Assembly (NCBI GenBank): GCA_049568075.1
Contig: CP144911.1
Origin: Gottfriedia sp049568075
GTDB taxonomy: Bacteria; Bacillota; Bacilli; Bacillales; Bacillaceae_G
Length of the DNA: 64,000 nt
Reading direction: 5' to 3' (one strand)
Shown here: positions 1-7,820 of the stretch, one piece after another
How the letters are laid out: each line of letters opens with the position of its first letter
Numbering within the stretch: the stretch's first letter is position 1
The notes under the pieces: generated by a model
Databases searched by the model: none
What the model was told of the DNA's origin: nothing
What the model saw: the letters and a program-made list of their open reading frames with translations, nothing else
Position numbers and translations under genes: made by a program

Positions 1-619
1 TGAAAAACTGTTGTAGCATTTTACCAAGCATTGGACCTCTCCAAATAATTGGTGAATTATCTTCTACAAAGAATCCCATTGAAATAACCTTTACGCCAAA
101 ACGATCGACTGGAATGATACGCTCACCCCTGATCACAGGTCTTGTCGTAATCCCCATCATATCCGGTACACTAAAGCCATAAATATCAGCATCTATTATA
201 CCTACTTTTTTACCTAATCTTGCTAGAGAAACAGCTAAGTTTACAGAAACAGTTGATTTTCCTACTCCACCTTTTCCACTTGCGATCGCTAAAAATTGTA
301 CTTTTTTATTATCTAATAGTGAAAGTGTTGAGTTTTCTTCATTGTCTTCAATAAACTGACCTTTTTCTTCTTCTGTAAATTCAGTAAATCGAATTCCAAC
401 TGTATCAGCACCATTCTGCTTTAATAACTGAACAATTTGTGTTTGAATTTGCATTTGTTCAGCTGTGCCCGTTTTCAACAATGCAATTTTAACGCTTACA
501 TGTTTCTTCTCTTCTTTTATCGATATTTCTTTAACAGCATCTAATTCTGCTAATGATTTATTTAAAAATGGCTCATTAATTGTACCTAAAAGTGATAATA
601 CTTGTTCATTGGTAAGCAT
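1..619 (-). CDS. salA: Mrp/NBP35-family P-loop ATPase SalA (3' part cut by window edge)
   Basis: N-terminal 206 codons of an Mrp/ApbC-type ATPase; the gene runs off the left edge. An N-terminal DUF59-like region of about 100 residues (beginning MLTNEQVLSLLG) precedes the deviant Walker A motif GKGGVGKST and the following IIDADIYG segment, both typical of the family. Members carry or transfer Fe-S clusters; the B. subtilis orthologue SalA also acts as a regulator of scoC and exoprotease genes. The ATG at 617-619 has a GAGGTG-type ribosome binding site. Placement downstream of cwlD matches B. subtilis (ybaK-cwlD-salA). Role assignment rests on family and synteny. Confidence 0.93.
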   Translation of the reverse strand, partial: MLTNEQVLSLLGTINEPFLNKSLAELDAVKEISIKEEKKHVSVKIALLKTGTAEQMQIQTQIVQLLKQNGADTVGIRFTEFTEEEKGQFIEDNEENSTLSLLDNKKVQFLAIASGKGGVGKSTVSVNLAVSLARLGKKVGIIDADIYGFSVPDMMGITTRPVIRGERIIPVDRFGVKVISMGFFVEDNSPIIWRGPMLGKMLQQFF

Positions 620-699
620 ATTTACACCTCGTTATCTTAATATACTAAATAGTATAACACATGTATCATAGTTAGTCTTAAGTAACATAAATTAGTTAG

Positions 700-732
700 T
701 AAAAATGAAAACCACCGAATAATTCGGCGGTT
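700..732 (-). terminator. Intrinsic terminator downstream of the cwlD 3' repeats
   Basis: An imperfect 10-bp stem (AACCGCCGAA pairing with TTCGGTGGTT on the minus strand) is followed by a T-rich run (TTTTCATTTTT). It lies about 300 nt past the cwlD stop, with two copies of a structured repeat in between. Two further copies of the same palindrome, without comparable T-runs, lie at about 851-872 and 1035-1053. Confidence 0.75.
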
Positions 733-765
733 CCTTATCGTAGACGAAGTCCAAAAAATATGATA

Positions 766-851
766 TTCAAACTAATTGAAACCTAAATGGTAATGAGCGA
801 CGTAAGCAGACGAAGTAACGAAGAAAGCGAGCGTTTGCCAATAGTTTGAAA
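766..851. repeat. Dispersed structured repeat, short copy A
   Basis: A shortened copy of the element at 904-1034. It shares the left arm (TTCAAACTAATTGAAA), the central segment (GTAAGCAGACGAAGTAACG) and the right arm (GAAAGCGAGCGTTTG...TAGTTTGAAA). It lacks about 44 bases present in copy B just after the left arm. The terminal arms are inverted repeats, so the copy can fold as one hairpin. It is tandem with copy B, the two being separated by a palindrome of the terminator type. Confidence 0.85.
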
Positions 852-903
852 CACCGATTAATTCGGCGGTTTCTTTACGTAGACGAAGTCCAAAAAATAT
901 GAT

Positions 904-1034
904 TTTCAAACTAATTGAAAACGTTTGTCTTTCAAGGCACGTAGTCTGTGCGGAGCGGAGTTACCCTAAACGGTAATGAGCACCGTAAGCAGACGAAGTA
1001 ACGAAGAAAGCGAGCGTTTGTCAATAGTTTGAAA
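904..1034. repeat. Dispersed structured repeat, full copy B
   Basis: About 131 bp with imperfect terminal inverted repeats of roughly 29 bp: TTTCAAACTAATTGAAAACG at one end and, read in reverse complement, TTTCAAACTATTGACAAACG at the other. The interior carries its own pairing segments around GGTAATGAGCACCG. The flanking palindrome (ACCGATTAATTCGG) extends into the end of cwlD. I see no open reading frame in it. It resembles the non-coding structured repeats of the bcr or MITE kind known in Bacillus, but I cannot assign it to a named family. Confidence 0.88.
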
Positions 1035-1040
1035 CACCGA

Positions 1041-1751
1041 TTAATTCGGGGGTTCATTTTTATCTGTATAATATCTAATAACCCCTCTATATATAGCTGC
1101 AGCTAGTTTATCTTGATATTCTTCATCTCTTAACTGCTGACTTTCTTCATAATTTGATAAAAAGCCAACTTCTACAAGTGCACCTGGTACTTTTGCATAT
1201 TTCATCAAATAAACATGATTAATAATTTTCGCTAATCGATGAGTATTATTTAAACTTTCCCTTAACTCAGCTTGGACGTATTTTGCAAATCGCTCATTTT
1301 CAATTAATGAACCATAAAAGAATGTTTGTGCACCTTTTGAAGATGTTCTTGGTAAGGAGTTTAAATGAATTGATATGTATAGGTCTGCGTTCGATCCATT
1401 AATAATTTCTACCCTTTTCCTTAAATCAACGCTTTTTCTTCTACTATATCCTTTCATTCCATCCTCTGCTAGATCGTAATCTCCATCTCTTGTCATAATA
1501 ACCGTTGCACCTTGACCTTGTAAATAATCCCTCAGTTTGTTTGTTATTGATAGAGCAACAACTTTTTCAATAACATCTCCACCTGAAGCACCTCCATCTG
1601 GTCCGCCATGTCCAGCATCCAAAACAATCACTTTTCCATCTAGAGGTAGTCCTCTAAAATTCCAGGTCTTTGAAGTTTTTTGTAATAAAGGTATACTCAA
1701 AATCAAAAAAACAAAGGTTACAATGATAACGATTAAATGCCATCTTTTCAT
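1041..1751 (-). CDS. cwlD: Germination-specific N-acetylmuramoyl-L-alanine amidase CwlD
   Basis: Zinc-dependent Amidase_3 enzyme that, with PdaA, makes muramic-delta-lactam in spore cortex peptidoglycan, needed for cortex hydrolysis in germination. An N-terminal hydrophobic segment serves as signal or anchor. Catalytic motifs visible: VLDAGHGGPDGGA (zinc His), an E-x-x-V segment after it, YISIHLNSL (second His) and ALVEVGFLSN (Glu). I chose the ATG at 1749-1751, giving 236 residues, because a GGGGGAG site precedes it and the length fits the 237-residue B. subtilis protein; the in-frame start at 1793 lacks this support. The last codons and stop lie inside a repeat-associated palindrome. Lies downstream of ybaK as in B. 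subtilis. Confidence 0.93.
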   Translation of the reverse strand: MKRWHLIVIIVTFVFLILSIPLLQKTSKTWNFRGLPLDGKVIVLDAGHGGPDGGASGGDVIEKVVALSITNKLRDYLQGQGATVIMTRDGDYDLAEDGMKGYSRRKSVDLRKRVEIINGSNADLYISIHLNSLPRTSSKGAQTFFYGSLIENERFAKYVQAELRESLNNTHRLAKIINHVYLMKYAKVPGALVEVGFLSNYEESQQLRDEEYQDKLAAAIYRGVIRYYTDKNEPPN

Positions 1752-1809
1752 TTTTTCTCCCCCTGATTGTCCTATAAAAAATATATGGGACAACTAGGAA
1801 GAATATGAC

Positions 1810-2241
1810 TTACTTTGATAAACGAAGTCTATGTCTTCTTTCACCTTTTACATATCCATCTAACCACCAATTATTTAAAAAAGATTTACATCGGTCAAAT
1901 GGTTCTGTTTGAATATCATCCTTACGACCAAATACAGATGAATAAAATAAATAAGCTAACCATTCAGATTCTTTAGCTGATCTTCTTTTAACATTCTCAA
2001 TTGGTTCACCATAAAAACCAAATCGGCTATATCTTGCACCCAATAAGTATGTTTCTACCGCTAACTCTAAACAATAATCTTCTCTTGCTTTTCTTTGGTT
2101 AATGTCTGCGTCTATACAGTAGGAAAACGAATCCTTTAATTGGGCTTTTAATTGCATTATTTTTAGTTCTTTTAATAAGCTTTTTTCAAATGTAATTTGC
2201 TTTGCTCTTCTTTTTTCTCGGAAATTAGTTATAAGATTCAT
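1810..2241 (-). CDS. ybaK: YbaK family protein (DUF2521)
   Basis: 143 residues, matching the B. subtilis YbaK family, which sits directly upstream of cwlD there as here. The N-terminus is basic and probably helical; the C-terminal half holds aromatic-rich segments such as SEWLAYLFYSS and FLNNWWLDGY. No signal peptide, membrane span or catalytic motif is visible. The ATG is preceded by GGGGAGG at good spacing. Function is unknown; co-transcription with the sporulation gene cwlD is the main hint. Confidence 0.85.
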   Translation of the reverse strand: MNLITNFREKRRAKQITFEKSLLKELKIMQLKAQLKDSFSYCIDADINQRKAREDYCLELAVETYLLGARYSRFGFYGEPIENVKRRSAKESEWLAYLFYSSVFGRKDDIQTEPFDRCKSFLNNWWLDGYVKGERRHRLRLSK

Positions 2242-2441
2242 GATGAAACCTCCCCGTAGCCATAGTCTAAGACGAAAAGGGGTGCTTCATTCAAAAACTA
2301 CATACTTAATTTCTTCCATAAAAAAATAATAATTTTCATAAAAAACACCGATTTTATATAATAGAAAAATTGTATTAATTTTGAATTAACAACGCATTTT
2401 TTTAAGACTTACAAAGGTCTACCCATACTTAGATAAAATAA

Positions 2442-2474
2442 AAAGAGGGGAATGAAAAAACTTTCCCCCTCTTT
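2442..2474 (-). terminator. Intrinsic terminator after the homospermidine-synthase-like gene
   Basis: Nine-bp stem AAAGAGGGG/CCCCTCTTT followed on the minus strand by TTTTATTTTAT. It starts 8 nt past the stop of the upstream gene. Bases 2255-2441, between this terminator and ybaK, are AT-rich and contain no gene I can see; a ybaK promoter probably lies here. Confidence 0.85.
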
Positions 2475-2481
2475 CGTATTT

Positions 2482-3750
2482 TTAATTATCGAATGATTTC
2501 ATTCTTTGTAAAAGTAATCCATCACTTTTTTCATTTTCTCCATAGACAAACTGAGTCATATGATATTTTAAATACTGTCCATATTTACTATTTGTATTTA
2601 ATATTAACTCATCAACAAAGTAGGCACCTTTTACTACTGTATCCAATAATAAACTTGCAACTCCTGCATAAACTCCGCACGCAACTTGAAGATAGGTTGC
2701 ATTTGTACCGTAATTAGCGAATGAATCTTTATTGTTCATAACATTATAGATATAGCGCTCTTTATCTTCGTACACAAGTAAAACTCCAACTACGTCCTCT
2801 CCTACTAATGGAGCTGTTGAAGGATCTAGAAGCTTTTTATCAAAACCCAATATTTCGTCAGTGTTTTTTAAATTATTTTTAATTAGATTTGTTGTATGCT
2901 CATTAACACGATACACAAAACCACTCTCTAAGTTGAACAATTTGCCAATAATAAAAACTTCTTCATGTGGCATAAGACAACCATAAAAGACTTTTTCCCC
3001 CAACGTTACTTTAAATTCAACAGAATAGACATCATCATACAAGAAGATTGGAATATTTTGTTTAACAAACATAGGAAAGCTTGTGACTGCCTCTTCTAGG
3101 AAGCAATCTGGGGACCATGTGGTGTAAATTGTTTCTTTTTGAGCTATTGAAGGGTTTTCATAAAAAGAATTATCATGTTCAACAATGTAACATGCAAGAG
3201 GTTTTTCGGAAGGGAATTGGTTCATTAAATCGATTGCCATCCATTGCACAATTCCAGGATTCATTCCTGAACCAATAATTGCTGTAGTATTTTTAAACTT
3301 TCGTTTATTTTCCTCGAAGATACGTAAGCGTTCTTTAAGTGGAAACCCAGAACTAATACTTTCATCTTCATCAACTATTTCACTTTCTAAAGCTGTGTTG
3401 ACATACTTCACACCAAACTCATTACAACAGCGCAACATTTCAACAGAATCTGCTCTAGACACATCAACTACAATAACTGTATTACTCTCTATGAGATGTT
3501 TTTTCATTAAATCAATATTATTAACATTCATTTCATGAAATGTAACGTTTTCTATAAGGTTAGGGATAATCCTTTCAAAATAAGTTAATTCTCTTTGTTT
3601 CAAATCAATTAAATGAAACCTGGCATTTTTCATTATCTGATGGATCGGATCTTTTGGATCCTTTGCCGCTTTATTAAATATAGAAAGTACTGCCTTTGCC
3701 ACTCCGCCAGAACTACCTAATAGGGTAATAATCGCATCTTTTTCAAACAT
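2482..3750 (-). CDS. Saccharopine dehydrogenase-like / homospermidine synthase-like oxidoreductase
   Basis: 422 residues. The N-terminus shows a Rossmann start (TLLGSSGGVAKAV, about residues 9-21) and the NTALESE segment of saccharopine-dehydrogenase-type proteins. Later segments resemble homospermidine synthases in order: GSGMNPGIVQW near residue 160, TTWSPDCF near 210, CLMPHEEV near 258, and VACGVYAGVASLLLD with KGAYFVDEL near the C-terminus. Such enzymes use NAD to condense polyamines. An actual polyamine role is inference; substrate residues may differ. No neighbour belongs to polyamine metabolism. It is a monocistron by its surroundings: terminators lie on both sides. The ATG has a GGAG site. 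Confidence 0.65.
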   Translation of the reverse strand: MFEKDAIITLLGSSGGVAKAVLSIFNKAAKDPKDPIHQIMKNARFHLIDLKQRELTYFERIIPNLIENVTFHEMNVNNIDLMKKHLIESNTVIVVDVSRADSVEMLRCCNEFGVKYVNTALESEIVDEDESISSGFPLKERLRIFEENKRKFKNTTAIIGSGMNPGIVQWMAIDLMNQFPSEKPLACYIVEHDNSFYENPSIAQKETIYTTWSPDCFLEEAVTSFPMFVKQNIPIFLYDDVYSVEFKVTLGEKVFYGCLMPHEEVFIIGKLFNLESGFVYRVNEHTTNLIKNNLKNTDEILGFDKKLLDPSTAPLVGEDVVGVLLVYEDKERYIYNVMNNKDSFANYGTNATYLQVACGVYAGVASLLLDTVVKGAYFVDELILNTNSKYGQYLKYHMTQFVYGENEKSDGLLLQRMKSFDN

Positions 3751-3864
3751 ATAAACAACTCCATAAATTGGTTTAATATTAGCTTTTACTTTACTATATG
3801 AACCTATGGAAAAAGTGTTCGGACAAGTATCCTGTCTATCTAACCAATGCTAACTTTCTAATTG

Positions 3865-3895
3865 AAAAAAAAAAAGCCTAACTAATAATTAGTTA
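3865..3895 (-). terminator. Intrinsic terminator after the portal gene
   Basis: Stem TAACTAA/TTAGTTA followed on the minus strand by GGC and an eleven-T run. It begins about 20 nt past the portal stop codon. Confidence 0.75.
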
Positions 3896-3914
3896 ATAGC
3901 TCTATTTTATCTAA

Positions 3915-5240
3915 TTATTTATTTTTTTCGTCTGTTTCTGGTTTTTCTAAAAGTTTCTTCTGTTCTTCCTTACAAAATTCTTTAAATTCTTTGCATTCTT
4001 CTAAACACTCTTGTCTGCATCTTTCAATTTCTTCTTCGCGTTTCTTTTCCCTTTCAACACGCAACTCAAATTCTCTATCTCTTTCTTTCTGATCGATTGG
4101 TGCTGTATCATTTTTTAGAAGTGGTACAGCGCCTCTTTGGATTGGTCCGATTCCAAATAGTGCCCGCCATTCATTAGGTGTTAAAGAAGCTCGTTCTACC
4201 ATAATTGAAAATGCTAATTTAGTTGCAATCGATGCAAATTCTAAGTTAGATGCTTCAAAAACGATCCGATTACCATTTTTCCGTTCCGCTGGAGTGAAGA
4301 ATTTACGTGTAAATTCATTATTTAGCTGAATGACTAAAGGATTAATAACAGCTTCATTATACGAATTCCACTGATCCTCATTAAATGTACTTTGAACGAT
4401 GTTTTCGTTCGTATTAAAAAAACTATAGATTCTTTTGATTGCATCACTTGTTCTTTGTGCTTCTGGAGCATAATTACTTGTAGGTACTTGTTGTAAAGTG
4501 TAAGTTGGCTCTGAAAAACCTGCTTTTACACCGTCTCCTGTATATTTCATATAATTGTTTACAAATTCATTCGTATTCTTGATCATATCATCTTGATCTA
4601 GTACTTCCTTAAAGTTCAATAACCAATTCATAAAACGATTGTTACTTACATTATTGATGATACTGTCATCTACCGAATCAATCACTTCTAATAAAGGAAG
4701 TAAAGGATCATATGGGGGCGTACCAAATAGATCATTACTATTAAAATCTTGTCTTAAATGAATGATATCGCTATAAGGTAAAATTAGTACATTTTTGGTT
4801 TTGAATGTGAATTTTAAAAAGATCAAACCTTGATTATTTTCGAGCACTTCAACTTTCGTACAAGGAATAGGAAAAATAGCAGTAGGATAACCAAAATCAT
4901 TTCGCTTTATAAATGCAAATGCATTACTGTTCAGGTCAAGCTGGGTTACCATTTTCTCTAAAAGTAATTGCCTAGACATAAATGGATTTGGTTCTTGCAG
5001 TACATTATAAACCCATGGATCAGGGTTAATCTTGCATTCCCTATTATTTTCTCTAACATGCGTTACTTTTAGTTTTCCAATTGCATTGGCTTTAGGCCTA
5101 ATACATGCCCTGATCACATCATTCTTAAATAATGTATCACCTAATGTTAATTGGCCATCCCCTTCATCATTTAATAATTCAAAAGAACTAGTGCTTGATT
5201 GGAAATTCATTTTGCCCATTATCCAGTCGATTAAGCCCAA
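3915..5240 (-). CDS. Orphan HK97-family phage portal protein
   Basis: 441 residues resembling HK97-type portal proteins, which form the dodecameric DNA channel at the capsid vertex. Supporting segments: VIRACIRPKANAIGKL near the N-terminus, WVYNVLQEPNPFMS, LDLNSNAFAFIKR, IIHLRQDF, an RIYSFFNTNE segment and the NEFTRKFFTPAER region. The last 60 residues are a highly charged, probably coiled-coil tail with three RCRQECLEECKEF-region cysteines plus one more. Start is TTG at 5238-5240 with AGGGGTGAT upstream. No terminase, prohead protease, capsid or tail gene lies near it, and terminators flank it. The frame is intact, so it is either a recent remnant or a maintained host gene. Family call is good; role unknown. 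Confidence 0.82.
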   Translation of the reverse strand: MGLIDWIMGKMNFQSSTSSFELLNDEGDGQLTLGDTLFKNDVIRACIRPKANAIGKLKVTHVRENNRECKINPDPWVYNVLQEPNPFMSRQLLLEKMVTQLDLNSNAFAFIKRNDFGYPTAIFPIPCTKVEVLENNQGLIFLKFTFKTKNVLILPYSDIIHLRQDFNSNDLFGTPPYDPLLPLLEVIDSVDDSIINNVSNNRFMNWLLNFKEVLDQDDMIKNTNEFVNNYMKYTGDGVKAGFSEPTYTLQQVPTSNYAPEAQRTSDAIKRIYSFFNTNENIVQSTFNEDQWNSYNEAVINPLVIQLNNEFTRKFFTPAERKNGNRIVFEASNLEFASIATKLAFSIMVERASLTPNEWRALFGIGPIQRGAVPLLKNDTAPIDQKERDREFELRVEREKKREEEIERCRQECLEECKEFKEFCKEEQKKLLEKPETDEKNK

Positions 5241-5419
5241 TGTACATCACCCCTAACGTAGATGGCCATAGGTATAATTTATTAAGGTATATTATTTTAT
5301 TCTTTTAAAACTCTTCTATGCTACAATTTGAGAATGAATTATTAGAATTTTTTAATTTTCGTCATTTTAGAATATGAGTATACTATTTAGTTTATTCCAG
5401 AAAGTAATCTCATACGGAA

Positions 5420-5449
5420 AGGCCCTCAGCAAAAGCGCCCTGAGGGCCT
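5420..5449 (-). terminator. Probable terminator after the glnK-glnL pair
   Basis: Perfect 10-bp GC-rich stem AGGCCCTCAG/CTGAGGGCCT with a 10-nt loop, 14 nt past the response regulator stop. The following T-tract on the minus strand is short (TTTCCGT). Bases 5241-5419 are AT-rich and must contain any portal promoter; I see no convincing sigma-A match. Confidence 0.7.
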
Positions 5450-5463
5450 ACTAAAATTTATTT

Positions 5464-6396
5464 TTAATATCTTTCAACTAAAAGCTGTTTCGATTCGAAG
5501 TATAAAACTTGTATAAATTTCTTTGCATTAATGCGAGTATGTGTTGATGAAGTCAAGGATGCTTGCTTCAATTCACTCATTCTTTGACGAACTGTTTCAA
5601 AATCAAAAAACTTTGAAGCATAATTTTCAAATTTAGGGTTCGCAAAATCTGTCAGTCCTATTGATGCCATATGGTTTAATGATTGATAAATCGCTCTACG
5701 AACTCGTTGTTCAGATGATTTCCTTTCCCGCTCAACGTCTTCTTGAGAATTTACAATCCCTAGCTTTTTCAAACTGATGTGCGTGTATATATCCTTTAAT
5801 GTAGGAAACCCTGCCTCTAAACCAAAATTCGTTTCATATTCATATAGGTAATTGAGCATATCAAGCAAGTCTTTACTCCCATTTTCTCCAGCTATGCCAA
5901 GTTCTGATAATAGTACCTGTCCCCAATCCGTTATTTTCTTTTTATCAGACACTGGTTTATGTTGATTGATTGAATTTACATCAAAAACATTACTTAATGA
6001 CTTTTGAATATCAAGAATCGATCGCTCTAGTCGAATTCGCTCCAAGACCTTTCTAACGACCGATATCACTTCAATTTTGTTCAATGGCTTAGTAATGTAA
6101 TATTCAATACCGAGAGAATAAGCTTCTCCAATTAATTCTTTAGACTCCACTTGAGAAATCATAATAACTTTCCCTTTGAATGTAGATCCCATTCTCCGTA
6201 TTGTTTCTATACCATCCTGAAGAGGCATTAATAAATCGATAAATAATATATCAACATGATTTATTTCAAGCGTATTTGTATCTAAAAAAAAGCCGTCTTC
6301 CGCCTCGCCAACAACTTCACCTAACTCTTCATCCTCTATGATTTGTGATAACATCGATCGAAAGACTTCATCATCATCTGTGATATAAAAATTCAT
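5464..6396 (-). CDS. glnL: GlnL/YcbB-type response regulator
   Basis: 310 residues. The N-terminal receiver domain shows the acidic pocket ITDDDE, phospho-acceptor Asp54 in LFIDLLMP and Lys103 in YITKP. The C-terminal half matches the YcbB DNA-binding domain of B. subtilis GlnL, which activates glutamine use genes (glsA-glnT). Start chosen at ATG 6394-6396: an AAAGGGTGA site precedes it and it overlaps the sensor kinase stop by 4 bp (ATGA), implying translational coupling; the in-frame start 19 codons upstream lies within the kinase gene. Here the neighbours are malic enzyme, aspartase and a GltP symporter, so acidic amino acid control is more likely than glutamine control. The symbol denotes family, not proven function. 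Confidence 0.82.
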   Translation of the reverse strand: MNFYITDDDEVFRSMLSQIIEDEELGEVVGEAEDGFFLDTNTLEINHVDILFIDLLMPLQDGIETIRRMGSTFKGKVIMISQVESKELIGEAYSLGIEYYITKPLNKIEVISVVRKVLERIRLERSILDIQKSLSNVFDVNSINQHKPVSDKKKITDWGQVLLSELGIAGENGSKDLLDMLNYLYEYETNFGLEAGFPTLKDIYTHISLKKLGIVNSQEDVERERKSSEQRVRRAIYQSLNHMASIGLTDFANPKFENYASKFFDFETVRQRMSELKQASLTSSTHTRINAKKFIQVLYFESKQLLVERY

Positions 6397-7751
6397 AAAT
6401 TCACCCTTTCTAAGACGAGAGCTCCGATTGGTAGTCGGATCGTAAAAATACATTCACTCTCTTTTTGATTGAGAGTAACTTCTCCTCCAAGTTCTTCTGC
6501 CATTTCTTTGATATAGGATAAACCGATTCCTGTAGATGGAGTTCCATCATCGCTATATTTAGAAGTAAACCCAGGTTTAAAAATAAGCTTCATGTTCTTC
6601 GAAGGTACTCCAGGTCCATTATCAATAACCTTACATTCAATCCAATCTTCAACTCTTTCTATTGATAAGAGAATCGTCCCTTTATGCTCTATAGCTTCAA
6701 CTGCGTTCGCAACTAAGTTATTAATGAATGATAGCATTAGATAGATATGATAGTGCGGATGTTGTCCCTTTATTTCGGAAATAAACTCAATATTCTTTCC
6801 TAGCATGCCTGCATATTTTTGATTAATTCGGATCACCATTGTCACTAAATCATTTACACTCATATATTCAGGCAAACTTTCACTTGTAATTAGTTTAGAA
6901 AGTCCAGCAAAAATTCTTTGGTTATCCTTTTTTATTTCATGTACCTCTCCTGCAATTCTTAAAGATTTGCTCCCCCATTTTTCAATTGGAACTCCTAAAT
7001 CCTGTTTGTACTTACTCATGTCTCGATATAAATTGTAGGATTCTTTTGTTATTGTTTCAGCATTTTGTAATGTCTTTTTCAAATAAACAGACTCTACATA
7101 CAAATTGGATAAATGCATCAGCATATTTTCATTTTCTTTACGAGTTTGTGATTCCTTCAGTTTTAGCTCGTAAAGTTTCATCATATTGATAAACGCTAAT
7201 ACAAAGAAGCTTCTAAACACCGCAATAATAATAATTTTGTTTAACTCTTCGACTGTAAGTGAAGAACCCATTCCATATAGTTGAAGTATTAATTCGATTA
7301 AACTAGAAGTGATTTCAATCGTAATACCGAAGATTCCTATTAGTAAAGGATGCTGATTTCGATTCACCTTCAGTAAATAAAAGAAAACGGAATATGAAAA
7401 ATAATATAAGAAAGTAGGAAATCTAACCGAAAAAGATGAAGCAAGATTAAAATCGGTCAATATTAACCAATCTAGTCCAACACGGAATACAGAGACAGAT
7501 ATGCCTATTAAAAGCCCTATTAAAACTGAATGATATTTCCTAAAATACAATAAAGAAAAGAAAAAAATTGGGGTTCCAAAACTAACGCGAAATATATTAT
7601 CAAAAGGATGAAAGTTCAGTTCACCCGCTATTGGAACTATAACCATAAGTGCAATAACAATCCAGAAATCTTTACCTTGCAGTCCTTTAGATTTCAAATC
7701 CACCACTTCCTGATTTTTGCTACTAGTATATCGCCTTGTTGTTATTAACAC
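6393..7751 (-). CDS. glnK: GlnK/YcbA-type membrane sensor histidine kinase
   Basis: 452 residues. About six hydrophobic segments fill residues 28-195, followed by a helical linker and a kinase core. Visible: His271 in the H-box GEVHEIKKD, N-box FINNLVANAVEAI near 350, DNGPGVP and the GIGLSYIKEM glycine box. The small H-box style and paired YcbB-domain regulator match B. subtilis GlnK-GlnL. Start is GTG at 7749-7751 with a GGAGG site 6-7 nt before it. It lies just past the maeA terminator, so read-through from maeA or a promoter in the 70-bp gap must drive it. Signal sensed is unknown; external aspartate or glutamate is an inference from context. Confidence 0.8.
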   Translation of the reverse strand: MLITTRRYTSSKNQEVVDLKSKGLQGKDFWIVIALMVIVPIAGELNFHPFDNIFRVSFGTPIFFFSLLYFRKYHSVLIGLLIGISVSVFRVGLDWLILTDFNLASSFSVRFPTFLYYFSYSVFFYLLKVNRNQHPLLIGIFGITIEITSSLIELILQLYGMGSSLTVEELNKIIIIAVFRSFFVLAFINMMKLYELKLKESQTRKENENMLMHLSNLYVESVYLKKTLQNAETITKESYNLYRDMSKYKQDLGVPIEKWGSKSLRIAGEVHEIKKDNQRIFAGLSKLITSESLPEYMSVNDLVTMVIRINQKYAGMLGKNIEFISEIKGQHPHYHIYLMLSFINNLVANAVEAIEHKGTILLSIERVEDWIECKVIDNGPGVPSKNMKLIFKPGFTSKYSDDGTPSTGIGLSYIKEMAEELGGEVTLNQKESECIFTIRLPIGALVLERVNL

Positions 7752-7782
7752 AATGATCCTCCATACTACTAAATTTCATAAG

Positions 7783-7814
7783 AAAATACAGCTTGATCAT
7801 ACAAGCTGTATTTT
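7783..7814 (-). terminator. Intrinsic terminator after malic enzyme
   Basis: A 13-bp perfect stem AAAATACAGCTTG/CAAGCTGTATTTT lies between maeA and the sensor kinase gene. It is symmetrical enough to work in either direction. Read-through would connect maeA with glnK-glnL. Confidence 0.85.
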
Positions 7815-7820
7815 TTATTT

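Noticed and set aside
915..935. cre-like TGAAAACGTTTGTC in repeat copy B.
   Set aside because: It misses two conserved positions at one end and lies in a repeat arm downstream of cwlD, not near a promoter.
5241..5419. Possible sporulation sigma factor (sigma-E/G-like) sequences upstream of the portal gene.
   Set aside because: AT-rich DNA gives partial matches (GCATA, CATATTCTA) but none with both boxes at correct spacing.
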